Positions 18,173 to 26,466 of a stretch of DNA of 40,380 nt are shown piece by piece. A model generated the notes under the pieces. That model searched no databases. It had not been told where the DNA came from and worked only from the letters and a program-made list of their open reading frames with translations. Position numbers and translations under genes: made by a program. Numbering within the stretch: position 1 is the first letter of the stretch; each line of letters starts with the position of its first letter. This stretch comes from Planctomycetota bacterium (lineage in GTDB: Bacteria; Planctomycetota; UBA1135; UBA2386): contig JAEUHP010000268.1 in assembly GCA_016795295.1 (NCBI GenBank), forward strand, positions 1 through 40,380. The letters run 5' to 3'.

Positions 18173-18960
18173 CCGCTTTGGTGGCGCGCGGACTGGAGTT
18201 GAGGCGCGGTCCTCGAACCGTGCTGGCGGGCGTGGACGTGGCGGTTCGCCCTGGCGAACTGGTGTTGCTCGCTGGGCGCAACGGGGCCGGCAAGAGCACC
18301 CTCTTGCGCGTGCTGCTCGGCGTCGAGCGGCCAGCCGCCGGACAGGTGGTGCTGCACGACCGCGCGATCGGCTCGTGGCCGGCAGCGGCGCGGGCGCGGG
18401 CCTTGGCGTTCGTGCCGCAGGACACGGAGACGCCCTTCGAATTCACCGGGCGCGAACTGGTGGCGATGGGCCGGCATCCGCACCGTCGGCCCGGGGCTGG
18501 GCTCGCCCCGGACGACTTCGCAGCCATCGACCGAGCCCTGGCCGCCGTCGATTCCGAGCGGTTCGCCGACCGCTCGGTCACCACGCTTTCGGGCGGGGAA
18601 CAACGCCGCATCGCCGTGGCTCGGGCACTGGCCACCGAGGCGCCGCTGCTGTTGCTCGACGAGCCGACCAGCAACCTGGATCTCGAGCACGCTCTGCAGC
18701 TCGTCGGGTTGCTCGAACGCTTGGCGCGTGCTGGCCGAGGCATTCTGGTGGCCTCTCACGACCTGAACCTGCTCGGGGCGCGCTGCGACCGCGCCGTGTT
18801 GCTGCACGACGGGCGGGTGTATGCCGATGGCGTCCCGACCGAAGCACTCGCCGACGCAAACGTGGCGATCGTGTTCGGGGTCGCAGCCAAGCCCGCGCAG
18901 GGCTTCTTTCCCCGCGACTATCGTCTTCCGGAAGGGGTCACCCCAGATCTGCTCCGCTAG
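18169..18960 (+). CDS. ABC importer ATPase (BtuD/FhuC-like)
   Basis: The GTG start overlaps the permease stop. The 263-residue product has a complete nucleotide-binding domain: Walker A GRNGAGKST at residues 36-44, Q-loop FVPQDTE, signature LSGGEQRRIAVARAL, Walker B LLLLDEPT and H-loop SHD. A short C-terminal tail follows. It powers the FecCD-type permease. The 3' end overlaps the convergent WbsX-like gene by 23 bases (18938-18960), so the two transcripts collide here and there is no room for a terminator in between. Confidence 0.93.
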   Translation: MTALVARGLELRRGPRTVLAGVDVAVRPGELVLLAGRNGAGKSTLLRVLLGVERPAAGQVVLHDRAIGSWPAAARARALAFVPQDTETPFEFTGRELVAMGRHPHRRPGAGLAPDDFAAIDRALAAVDSERFADRSVTTLSGGEQRRIAVARALATEAPLLLLDEPTSNLDLEHALQLVGLLERLARAGRGILVASHDLNLLGARCDRAVLLHDGRVYADGVPTEALADANVAIVFGVAAKPAQGFFPRDYRLPEGVTPDLLR

Positions 18961-20050
18961 CGCTCGATCGGGTCCGAGCCGAACGCACCGCTTCCAGCCA
19001 GCCTGTGCCGAAACGGGTGTCTGGCTCCAAGTAGTGCCCTTCACTCCATTCGTTCAGCGAGGCGACCAGTACCAGAGGGTCGTCGATGCCGATCGGCGAG
19101 CGGAAGGCCAGTGCCCGCAGGAGCGCGGTTGCGAAGTGTTCTGGATGCTCTCCGGTGACCACTGGCGACCACGGGTACTTGTCTGGGCGCGCCGGCCCGA
19201 AGTCGGCACCGCGTGGCGAGGCATCCCACCCGGTCGCCACCGACGGCATGTAGGGCAAGCCGGAGCGTTCGGCGAAACTCGCCCACTGTCCGGCGCGCAG
19301 GGCCGCATAGCTGCGGTAGTCCTGCAAGGACGGCCCCTTCCAGTCCGGCAGGAACACATAGTGGGTCACGCTGTCGAAGCCGATCCAGCGCACGAGCGGC
19401 AACGCTTCGCCGTTCGGCTCGATCGCTGCGAGATGCAGGTCGCGGTGCCCGTGTGCATCGAGCCAGCGCCGAGCTGCAGCGATGGCTTCGCGCGCCCGCT
19501 CTGGGCCCAGTTCGCGGACGAAGAAGGTCGAGTCGTAAATCGACAGGTAGCTCCGCCCGCCCACGGTCAGGTAGTTGGGTCGGTGGAAGTACTGGGTCGC
19601 CAGCATCGCCACGAAGCGCACGAAGTCGGCGGCATCGGTTGGCACGTTGCGGCTCGGGTCGAGTACGGGCGCTTCGGTGGCGCGGACCGGCAGCACGCGG
19701 CGCGGCATGCGGTTCGCCCACATGCACGCGAACGGCGCGGTCCCGCCGAGCGGACCGGCCAGGAAGCCCCGGTCGAGTCCGGCCTCGAAGACGCGTTTGC
19801 CGCGGCACCAGAACACGCCGAACACGAACGCGTCGATGCCGTGGTCGCGAGCGAGGCGCAGGCGGAGCCCAAGGGCTTCCGGGTCGCGGTCGTCGTAGGG
19901 GCCCAGGGCGGGGACTCTGGGTTGAGGGTGCCCGGGAAAGCGTGGGCCGCAGCCGGCCACCAGCTCCCATTCGGTGAAGCCAGGGTGGAAGGACTGGTCC
20001 CGTTCCGGGATGGGGTGCCAGCCGCTGTAGACGTAGGCTGCGAGACGCAT
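18938..20050 (-). CDS. WbsX-like (GH99-fold) glycan enzyme
   Basis: The ATG at 20050 gives 370 residues beginning RLAAYVYSGWHPIPERD; a longer frame to 20098 exists but adds nothing family-like. Hallmarks of the WbsX domain are present in order: HPGFTEWELV near residue 27, an internal CMWANRMPRR, YLSIYDSTFF, and the C-terminal LNEWSEGHYLEPDTRFG with GWLEAV. WbsX proteins are related to endo-mannanase-type GH99 folds and usually lie in surface polysaccharide loci. Here it stands alone, convergent with the importer ATPase and divergent from an ECF sigma gene. No signal peptide is visible. Acceptor or substrate is unknown. Confidence 0.82.
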   Translation of the reverse strand: MRLAAYVYSGWHPIPERDQSFHPGFTEWELVAGCGPRFPGHPQPRVPALGPYDDRDPEALGLRLRLARDHGIDAFVFGVFWCRGKRVFEAGLDRGFLAGPLGGTAPFACMWANRMPRRVLPVRATEAPVLDPSRNVPTDAADFVRFVAMLATQYFHRPNYLTVGGRSYLSIYDSTFFVRELGPERAREAIAAARRWLDAHGHRDLHLAAIEPNGEALPLVRWIGFDSVTHYVFLPDWKGPSLQDYRSYAALRAGQWASFAERSGLPYMPSVATGWDASPRGADFGPARPDKYPWSPVVTGEHPEHFATALLRALAFRSPIGIDDPLVLVASLNEWSEGHYLEPDTRFGTGWLEAVRSARTRSSASGADLG

Positions 20051-20236
20051 GGCGGCTTCTTGGGTGCGCAGCATGCCGCTGGGCGAGCCGCGGCCCAACC
20101 TCGAACTGGGGCTGACCGGGCCCCGGCCAGATTGTTCAGGGATGGACGTAAGTATCTTGCGAGTAATTGCTTACAGGAAAGCCATTCTGCATTTCAACCT
20201 GTCCCCGGTGGCGTTGGGACGGACAATCCCCATGCC

Positions 20237-20770
20237 GTGGATTCCCGCGACCTGTTCGAGATCCTCGTGCGCGACCACATCGACTCGGTGCGCGCCTTCC
20301 TGCTCGCCTCGCTGCGTGATGCGGTGGCGGCCGAGGACGTGCTCCAGGAGACCTTCTTGGTCGCATGGCGGATTCTCGACCGATACGACCGGCAGTTGCC
20401 GTTCGGGCCGTGGGTACGCGGCATCGCTGGCAAGCTGGTGCTGAATCATCGTCGCCGGCTTGGCCGCAGTCGGGTGCTCTACTGTGACGAGGAGGTTCTG
20501 GCGCGGATCGACGACCACTTCGAGCAGTTCCATCGCCTCCCGGGCGACACCTTCGACGAGCAGCTCGATGCGCTTCGCGACTGCCTGACGAAGTTGGGTG
20601 AGGCACAGCGCGAGGCAATTCGTCTGCACTACGAGCATGGTCTGCACTGCAAGGAGATCGCCGCCAAGCTCGGCATCGGCTTCGAAGCGGTGAAGAAGCA
20701 TCTGCAGCGCGGCCGCGCCGTGCTCCAGCGTTGCCTGGCCACCAAAGTACCCAGCGGGAGGTTGGCATGA
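20237..20770 (+). CDS. ECF-type RNA polymerase sigma factor
   Basis: A 177-residue sigma-70 family protein with region 2 (AEDVLQETFLVAWRILDRYD, then PFGPWVRGIAGKLVLNHRRR) and region 4 (REAIRLHYEHGLHCKEIAAKL, then a helix-turn-helix ending KKHLQRGRAVLQR). I chose the GTG at 20237 because it begins immediately before the conserved DLFEILVRDH segment; no in-frame ATG lies nearby. It belongs to the short sigma subfamily common in planctomycetes. The stop overlaps the ATG of the next gene (20767-20770), a membrane protein that is the likely anti-sigma factor. The intergenic DNA upstream is AT-rich compared with the surroundings and probably contains the promoter. Confidence 0.9.
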   Translation: MDSRDLFEILVRDHIDSVRAFLLASLRDAVAAEDVLQETFLVAWRILDRYDRQLPFGPWVRGIAGKLVLNHRRRLGRSRVLYCDEEVLARIDDHFEQFHRLPGDTFDEQLDALRDCLTKLGEAQREAIRLHYEHGLHCKEIAAKLGIGFEAVKKHLQRGRAVLQRCLATKVPSGRLA

Positions 20771-21708
20771 TCGATTCGACCGAGGGCGGACTCGGTGGCG
20801 AGGACCCCGGTACCGATTGGCGCGAGTGCGACGACACGCTCGCCGACGGTCCCGTGATCGAACCCTCTGGAGCCGCCAAACGCTGGTTGGCCGAGCAGCG
20901 GTTCGTCCATGGTCTGTTGCGTGGCTTGCACACCGCAGACGCGGCGGCGCGCGAGGGGCGGGTGCTGGCGATCCTGGATCGCATCGAACGAGAGCGGCGC
21001 GGCGTGCTGCCGCGGCGTTACTGGGCAGCGGTCGCCTCCGCGGCCTTGTTGTTCGCGGCCCTCACGATCTGGTGGTCCCTGCCGCAGCAGCTGCCCACGG
21101 CAGATGCTGCGGTGTTGCGTGCAGTCGTCGAGCTGTCGCGCGAAGTCGACCGTCGCTTCCACATCGAGATCGAGATCGGCGACGACTCCGGCAAGCCGGC
21201 GTTCCGTCAAGAGTTCGCCATGGTCGCTCGCCCTGGATCGAAGTTCCGGCTCGAAGGCAAGTTTGCGCTGGGCACCATGCAGCTTGGTGAGTTGCGCATC
21301 GGTTGCGATGGCCAGGAGTTGTGGGCATTGCCCGCCAACGGCATGTTCCGCCGGGCCGTGCCGTTGGCCGAGCACGAACAGCTGCTGCAGGGCTTCGGCA
21401 GTGTGCTCGATCTCGGCTATCTCGATGTGCACGAGTTCGTGGCCAAGCTGCCTGCAGATCTCGATCTGCAGGTGATCCAGCGTGAGGCGGTCGCCGGCGG
21501 TCGCAGTGAGGTGGTGCTGACCGGCCAGCCTCGTGCGGGAGCGCGTTCTCCCGTGCGTGGCCTGCGCCTGCGGGTGGACGAGGAGACCGGGATGGTCACG
21601 CGCATCGAAGCAGAGAGCGATGGCAAGCGCGGTTTGCGCCGGATCGTTCGGATCGCCTACTTGGGCAACGAATTGCCCGGTCTGGTCGACTACCGGCGTC
21701 CTTGGTGA
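20767..21708 (+). CDS. Membrane anti-sigma-like protein with LolA/RseB-like outer domain
   Basis: A 313-residue protein translationally coupled to the sigma factor. Residues 1-80 are acidic and helical, as expected of a cytoplasmic sigma-binding segment (AAKRWLAEQRFVHGLLRGL). One membrane helix lies at about residues 86-103. The outer domain, about residues 115-310, is beta-rich with strands RRFHIEIEIGDD, GELRIGCDGQELWALP and GLRLRVDEETGMVTRIEAE. The last of these is typical of LolA/RseB/DUF2092-type lipid-sensing folds. It therefore resembles RseA and RseB joined in one chain. Function as anti-sigma is inferred from overlap and topology; I see no zinc-binding HxxxCxxC motif. Confidence 0.7.
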   Translation: MIDSTEGGLGGEDPGTDWRECDDTLADGPVIEPSGAAKRWLAEQRFVHGLLRGLHTADAAAREGRVLAILDRIERERRGVLPRRYWAAVASAALLFAALTIWWSLPQQLPTADAAVLRAVVELSREVDRRFHIEIEIGDDSGKPAFRQEFAMVARPGSKFRLEGKFALGTMQLGELRIGCDGQELWALPANGMFRRAVPLAEHEQLLQGFGSVLDLGYLDVHEFVAKLPADLDLQVIQREAVAGGRSEVVLTGQPRAGARSPVRGLRLRVDEETGMVTRIEAESDGKRGLRRIVRIAYLGNELPGLVDYRRPW

Positions 21709-21820
21709 CTGGGTGCCGGGTGGCAGTTGTCCCAAAGCCGTGAAGGTCGCGTGGGTGCCTTGTCCACTGGGCTCGACCACCTAGCGTGGGGTGGTTCCTG
21801 TGCATTCGGAGCTGCTCACC

Positions 21821-23089
21821 GTGTATCCCACCAAACGATCGCTCGTCCTGCCCTGGTTGCTGGCGCCCCTGTTGTTCGCGCAGGCCGCGGTGCAGCCGGT
21901 GGCGCCCCAGAGCAAAGCGACCGTACCGTCGTTCGCGATGGTCGTCACCGAGCGCTTCGCTGCTTGGGACCGTGACGGCAATGGCACCTTGTCGCCGAGT
22001 GAGATCGACGCGCTCTGCGTGGATCCGGCGGTCCGTGGTGCGGAAGCCGCTGCCGTCGCCGCCCTCAAGCGTGTGGTGCGAAGTGGCAAGTATGCCGTGC
22101 CGCCTTTGACCCCCGACGGCATCCTCAACAAGACCCGCGCTCCGGCGGCGAGTTCGGGCAAGGCCGAGGATGCCGACCGAGCCGATTCGACGGAGCGTGC
22201 TCCGACGGCCGCGCTGCGGCCCGTCAACTTCCCCGCCAGCTTTGCCAGTTGTCTGCGCAAGATCCAGACCACTCCGCGGGTCTTGTTCGCCGACGAGACG
22301 CCCGATCTCGACAAGTGCCGCCAAGGACCACTCGGCGACTGCTACTTCGTCGCTGCCGTGGGCGCGTTCGTGCATCGAGATGCCCTCGCGGTGAAGCGTC
22401 TGCTCGAGCCGTTGCCGGACGGCCGCTTTCGCGCCACGTTCGGCGATGGTGGCAGCATCGAGGTGTCGCCTCTGACCGACGCCGAGATCGCGCTGTCGGG
22501 AAGCACGGGCGACGAAGGCCTCTGGCTACCCGTCTTGGAGAAGGCTCTTGGACAACTCCGCCGCAGCAAGGACCCCGAGAAGTTCGCGATGGAGACGGCA
22601 ACCGATGCCATCGCCAACGGCGGCTCGGCCGCAACGATCGTGCGCATGCTCACCGGGCACCAGACCGAGCGCATCGCTCTGAAGCGAGTGCCGCGCAGCA
22701 CCGCGAAAGGTCCTGATGGAAAGCCGGTGGTGTCGACTCCTCAGCCCGCGGGTGACTTGGAGGAGCTGGCGGCCCGCGTGCGGCGCGAAGTGGGAGCGGC
22801 GATCGAAGGGCGCCGGTTGGTCACCTGTGGTACTGGTACCGAGCCTCAGCCTCCGGGCATCAGCGGCAAGCACGCCTACGCCGTGCTCGGGTTCGACGCG
22901 ACTGCCGACACGTTGTTGGTGTGGAATCCCCACGGCAACGGGTTCAAGCCCAAGGGCGAGCCCGGGCTCGCCAACGGCTATGCCACTGCTGCTGGGATGT
23001 TCCGGATCCCGGTGGCCGATTTCGTGCGGGTGTTCCGCAGCGTGGGCATCGAGACGACCCGCCCGGTGGACACCGGCAAGGGCAAGTGA
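21821..23089 (+). CDS. Secreted calpain-family cysteine protease with EF-hand
   Basis: The GTG at 21821 is preceded by GGAG (21808-21811) with 9 bases spacing and yields a signal peptide ending near FAQAAV; the GTG at 21791 is an alternative. The 422-residue product has one EF-hand loop at residues 50-61 (DRDGNGTLSPSE) and a C2 calpain domain. The active-site motifs are QGPLGDCYFVAA with Cys174, GKHAYAVLGF with His351 and VWNPHG with Asn369, so the triad is complete. Calpains cleave proteins in a calcium-dependent manner; here the substrate would be outside the cytoplasm. A Pro/Lys/Ala-rich linker separates the two parts. It lies 112 bases after the ECF module and may belong to that regulon. 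Confidence 0.88.
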   Translation: MYPTKRSLVLPWLLAPLLFAQAAVQPVAPQSKATVPSFAMVVTERFAAWDRDGNGTLSPSEIDALCVDPAVRGAEAAAVAALKRVVRSGKYAVPPLTPDGILNKTRAPAASSGKAEDADRADSTERAPTAALRPVNFPASFASCLRKIQTTPRVLFADETPDLDKCRQGPLGDCYFVAAVGAFVHRDALAVKRLLEPLPDGRFRATFGDGGSIEVSPLTDAEIALSGSTGDEGLWLPVLEKALGQLRRSKDPEKFAMETATDAIANGGSAATIVRMLTGHQTERIALKRVPRSTAKGPDGKPVVSTPQPAGDLEELAARVRREVGAAIEGRRLVTCGTGTEPQPPGISGKHAYAVLGFDATADTLLVWNPHGNGFKPKGEPGLANGYATAAGMFRIPVADFVRVFRSVGIETTRPVDTGKGK

Positions 23090-23130
23090 CTCGATCCGGT
23101 CCGTGGCTGTCGGCCTGACGATTGCCAGGT

Positions 23131-23571
23131 TCACCGGCCGCGGGGCAGGTCCTGCTCGCGGATGGTGAACGGGGCGAACCGCCGGCGCCATTCGTCTGGC
23201 AGCGGCTTCTTTTGCAGCGTGGCCATGTCCACGGTCGCCGTGACGATGCGCGCGCGACACAGCGGCGCAGGATCTTCGCCGCGGGTCATCCACATCGCGA
23301 ACTCCACCGAGGAAGTGCCGATGCGCAGGACTCCCAGATGGACCCAGGGCTCGTCGCCGTAGCGCACCGGAGCATAGAACTCGACGTCCAGCTTGACCGT
23401 GGGCAGCCCGAGCTTGTCGTCGTGCAGCAGGCGCGGATACGGGTGTCCCAGGCCGTCGCTCCACCAGTCCTCGAACGCGCAGTGGAAATAGTGCAGCAGC
23501 TTTGGGTAGTAGGCGATGCCTGCGTCGTCGATGTCGCCGAAGCGATACCGCAACCGCGTGCGGAAGCTCAT
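23131..23571 (-). CDS. Hotdog-fold acyl-CoA thioesterase (4-HBT/YbgC-like)
   Basis: The ATG at 23571 overlaps the stop of the preceding exonuclease gene (23568-23570). The 146-residue product has the single hotdog domain of the 4-hydroxybenzoyl-CoA thioesterase type: RYRFGDIDDAGIAYYPK at the N-terminus with the likely catalytic Asp15, then a long helix, KLDVEFYAPVRYGDE and MATVDM-type strands. It hydrolyses acyl-CoA thioesters; the acyl group cannot be told. Total length is normal for the family. It faces the calpain gene convergently with a 41-base gap that shows no clear hairpin. Confidence 0.9.
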   Translation of the reverse strand: MSFRTRLRYRFGDIDDAGIAYYPKLLHYFHCAFEDWWSDGLGHPYPRLLHDDKLGLPTVKLDVEFYAPVRYGDEPWVHLGVLRIGTSSVEFAMWMTRGEDPAPLCRARIVTATVDMATLQKKPLPDEWRRRFAPFTIREQDLPRGR

Positions 23572-24230
23572 GCCGAGGCGCCGCCGGCACCGGCCATGGT
23601 CGCATCGTCGTCGCGATTGCGTTCGCTGTTGCGAGCGCACCAATCGGCCAGAGCCGGCACTTGCCGAGGCAGGTCCGGGTAGCGCTGCAGCTGGGCCAAC
23701 AGCACGTCGACGGTTGCCTGGGTGTCGGCTTCTGCGGAGTGTGCGCCCTCGAGATCACGACCGCAGTAGTGGCGGACAGCAGCGCTGAGGTTGCGCGGAC
23801 CCATCAGGAACCGGTCCCAACCGGTCTCCTTCACGTTGAAGATCACCTTGGCATCGACCAAGTGGCGCCCCTTCGCCTCGAATGGAATGCCGTGTCGCTT
23901 ACACTCCGCGAGCCAGAGCGGCACGTCGTAGGCGATCTGGTTGAAGCCCGCGAGATCGCTGTCGCCGAGGAAATCGACCAGCTTCTGTGCCACCTTCTTC
24001 AGCGGGGGGCCCCAGAACAGACCGCAGGCATCCAGGGTGTGGATGCCGGTGACCTTGGTTGCGGACTTGCTGATCTCGATCCCAGGGTTGATGCGCTGCA
24101 CCAACGTCTCGCGCCGGCCGTCGGGCAGGAGTCGCACGAATGCCAACTCGACGATGCGGTCCTTCTGGGTGTCCAGACCGGTGGTTTCGAAATCCAGAAA
24201 GACGAGCGGACGCTGGAGCTGCAGGATCAT
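23568..24230 (-). CDS. DEDDh 3'-5' exonuclease, DnaQ/RNase T-like
   Basis: The ATG at 24230 starts 12 residues before the ExoI motif; the frame extends to 24275 without family similarity. The five catalytic residues are visible in 220 residues: Asp13 and Glu15 (FLDFETTG), Asp102 after Asn97 (GFNQIAYD), and His164 with Asp169 (AHSAEAD). This is a stand-alone proofreading-type exonuclease for DNA or RNA ends. The spacing NQIAYD and the phrase LVDAKVIF are typical of DnaQ-like nucleases. It is translationally coupled to the thioesterase that follows, a pairing with no obvious biochemical link. Confidence 0.92.
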   Translation of the reverse strand: MILQLQRPLVFLDFETTGLDTQKDRIVELAFVRLLPDGRRETLVQRINPGIEISKSATKVTGIHTLDACGLFWGPPLKKVAQKLVDFLGDSDLAGFNQIAYDVPLWLAECKRHGIPFEAKGRHLVDAKVIFNVKETGWDRFLMGPRNLSAAVRHYCGRDLEGAHSAEADTQATVDVLLAQLQRYPDLPRQVPALADWCARNSERNRDDDATMAGAGGASA

Positions 24231-24453
24231 CGGTGGGACGCCTCGTGGCTGCGCTGGGCACCTGACCGCACCCAAGTCGCGACCACGGCATCATGCGCAG
24301 GACCCGACCCAGGGCAAGCTCGGCATGGGCTGGCCCCGGCGGAACCCGAGGCTGTGGATCGTTGCCCCCTCGGCGTCCGGGTGGCGGGCCCACGTTGCTC
24401 GGCATCGCGCTCCATCCTGCGTCCCAAGCTGAAAGTCCCCCAATCGGGGTGAT

Positions 24454-24993
24454 TCAGTCGAGCCAGCGGCTGCTCAGCCGTTCGACGCTGGCCACCCAGT
24501 CGTCGTGACGCTGGTCGAGGCTCTGGAACGCTGCACTCCAGTCGATTTGATCGTCGTGTGGCACCGCCGCATCCGTGGCTGGAAGCAACCAGCGCTCCTC
24601 GATCTCCTGCATGTGCAAGACTCGGCTGGTCAATTCCTCGATTGTCCCGTGGAAGGCTTCGCGCTCGGCTGCCGAAAGATCGCCCAAGGGTTCCCAGAGC
24701 AGCATCAGGGCGTGAACCAGGTCGGTCACTTCCGTCTGTAGGCGCAGAAGATCTCCGACCTTGCCGGCACAGAAGTCGTCCCCGCGCATCACGAGCGCTG
24801 GCCAGACGTGGTCGCTCTCCTTGCGGAAGTGCACGGTGAGCAGGAACTCGCGCAAGAACTGCAGGAGCTCTGCCGTGTCTTCGGCTGGCAGGTTGCCGCC
24901 AACAACCGAGTATTGGCCGATGGCCGCGAGTGCCGCGAGTGCACGTCGCACCAGGGCATGGTCAGCCCGCAAGTGGTCGGTATGGCGGGGCAT
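24454..24993 (-). CDS. Hemerythrin-like HHE-domain protein
   Basis: The 179-residue frame from the ATG at 24993 is a four-helix bundle with the expected diiron ligand spacing: His12 (RADH), His55 and Glu59 (HFRKE), His94 (LVHALM), and His127 with Glu132 (HMQEIEE). Such proteins bind oxygen, nitric oxide or iron and often help respond to redox stress. An alternative ATG at 25026 adds 11 residues; neither start has a good ribosome-binding site. The frame upstream to 25176 is not family-like. It is transcribed away from lexA. About 220 bases separate it from the exonuclease gene downstream, and I see no strong signal in that gap. Confidence 0.82.
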   Translation of the reverse strand: MPRHTDHLRADHALVRRALAALAAIGQYSVVGGNLPAEDTAELLQFLREFLLTVHFRKESDHVWPALVMRGDDFCAGKVGDLLRLQTEVTDLVHALMLLWEPLGDLSAAEREAFHGTIEELTSRVLHMQEIEERWLLPATDAAVPHDDQIDWSAAFQSLDQRHDDWVASVERLSSRWLD

Positions 24994-25823
24994 GCGGGGG
25001 CGGAGTGGCGCAGCAGGCCGGTGCATCAGTAGGAGGTCAAGTCGGGGGTGGCACTGAAGATTTCGGGGCGCCCGCCCACGCATGGCCAGCAAGCCAGCCG
25101 CCCTGGAAAGTTCTAAAGAATTCGCCTTGCGTTCGCCGAACAGCAGGCTAACATAAGGACAACAAGAACCGCACAAGGTGATCCATGCGAACGTTGCGAC
25201 AGTCTGTTCTGCCTTTTTCCGCCCCGCGTTCTGAAGCCGTCGGCCGCGGCGGAAGCTGGCTTTTGGATGGGTCTGGCTCGCTTGGTAGCGCGCCGACTCG
25301 GCGCAGCACGACCGGCAGATTCGTCCCCATTGGGAACCCTAGCCGGTCAGGTTCTGGGCATGAGTGTGCTCTGAGAGCTGGCAGGGCTGGGCGTGCCGAC
25401 CAAGCGGTGCCGATTCCCAAGGCGTCCTCCCCGAACGCTGGTCCGGTGCCTCTTGTACGGCAAGCTGGTGCGAGTGCAGACCAGCGTGCCTGCACGCGGG
25501 AAACCGATCGTAACTTGGCGCCGTCCTTTGCTGCAAAGCGTTTTCGGTACGCCGTGGAGCAAGCCGGTGTTAGCATGATGTTCGCCATCATCCTGATCTT
25601 GACCCTGTTCTCCTGAACCAACTACTCGATGCAGCGCGGGTTCTCGATTCGGCACTGGGATATGCCCCCTGGTTGGCATGCATCGGCAGCTTCTGCGTCC
25701 GCAAACCCGTCCTGCTGTTCCGCCGAGGTCTCGGCGCCCCCTAGGTCTGTTCTCCCGAGCCGCAATCTTCCGAGCGGTAACCGCCTCTCCCACGAACACT
25801 CCCCGAACTCCGCTGGAGACACC
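24994..25823. other. Long non-coding interval between hemerythrin gene and lexA
   Basis: This 830-base stretch holds divergent promoter sequence and, toward lexA, a leader of roughly 650 bases. An open frame on the + strand (25185-25616, ATG after AAGGTG) and one on the opposite strand overlap each other, but their codon third positions are less GC-rich than in the true genes, and neither product resembles a known family. Near 25100-25160 the DNA is AT-rich and contains a promoter-like sequence and an 11-base near-palindrome. A hydrophobic 13-codon tail (MMFAIILILTLFS, 25576-25617) ends the + strand frame. I regard the interval as mainly regulatory. Confidence 0.5.
25127..25154 (+). promoter_or_regulatory. 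Candidate lexA-operon promoter with internal dyad
   Basis: A -35-like TTGCGT (25127-25132) and a -10-like TAACAT (25149-25154) are separated by 16 bases. Overlapping this spacer is GTTCGCCGAAC (25131-25141), two 4-base arms with a 3-base centre. An operator between -35 and -10 would fit repression. The GTTC/GAAC arms recall LexA-box half-sites of some phyla, although the spacing differs from the boxes I know. The element lies about 690 bases before lexA, so either the leader is long or it drives something else. Confidence 0.3.
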
Positions 25824-26459
25824 ATGGACATCATGCTCACCGAAAAGCAGATTCGGGTGCTGCGCTACTTCCGCGACTACCGGCGCGAGAAGGGCATCGC
25901 ACCGACCCTCGACGAGGCTGCAGCAGCGCTTGGCGTCAGCAAGATCACCATCCACGAGCATCTCAACCAGCTCGCGCGTAAGGGGGCGATCCACCGAGAT
26001 CGGGCCAGGGCGCGCGCGGTGGCCATTCTGTACGACCCGGACGGTGCTGTCGGGGGCGCCGGTGACGCAGGCCGATCTGCCGTCCCATCGTTGCCCCTGG
26101 TTGGCTCCATTGCAGCAGGCCGCCCGATCGAGGCCATCGAGGATCGTCAAGATCTCGAGCTCACCGATCTGGTGCCGACTGGCGACCAGATCTATCTGTT
26201 GCGAGTCCGTGGCAAGTCGATGATCGAGGACCACATCGACGACGGCGACCTAGTGGTCGTGGAGAAGCGCGCCACGGTTCGCGACGGTGAAATCGCGGTT
26301 GCGATCTTGGAGGGTGAGGAGGCCACCTTGAAGCGAGTCTACCGCGAGCCAGGTGGGCGGTACCGTTTGCAGCCGGCCAACGCGAGCATGGCCCCGATCA
26401 TCGTGCAGGATCTGCAGATCCGCGGTGTCGTGCGCGGCGTGATTCGTCGATTCCGCTGA
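25824..26459 (+). CDS. lexA: LexA SOS repressor
   Basis: The ATG at 25824 follows GGAG with 5 bases spacing. The 211-residue product has the N-terminal winged helix (LTEKQIRVLRYF, then SKITIHEHLNQL as recognition segment), the Ala98-Gly99 self-cleavage site (GSIAAGRPIEA), catalytic Ser132 (GKSMIED) and Lys170 (ATLKRV). It represses DNA-damage genes and is inactivated by RecA-stimulated self-cleavage. Recognition residues differ from E. coli, so the operator is probably different too. A CDGSH protein gene starts only 7 bases downstream and is likely co-transcribed. Confidence 0.95.
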   Translation: MDIMLTEKQIRVLRYFRDYRREKGIAPTLDEAAAALGVSKITIHEHLNQLARKGAIHRDRARARAVAILYDPDGAVGGAGDAGRSAVPSLPLVGSIAAGRPIEAIEDRQDLELTDLVPTGDQIYLLRVRGKSMIEDHIDDGDLVVVEKRATVRDGEIAVAILEGEEATLKRVYREPGGRYRLQPANASMAPIIVQDLQIRGVVRGVIRRFR

Positions 26460-26466
26460 CCCTGGT

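Noticed and set aside
25185..25616. Open frame of 143 codons upstream of lexA with a plausible ribosome-binding site
   Set aside because: Codon third positions are less GC-rich than in neighbouring genes, the product is low-complexity without a known family, and an opposite-strand frame of similar size overlaps it.
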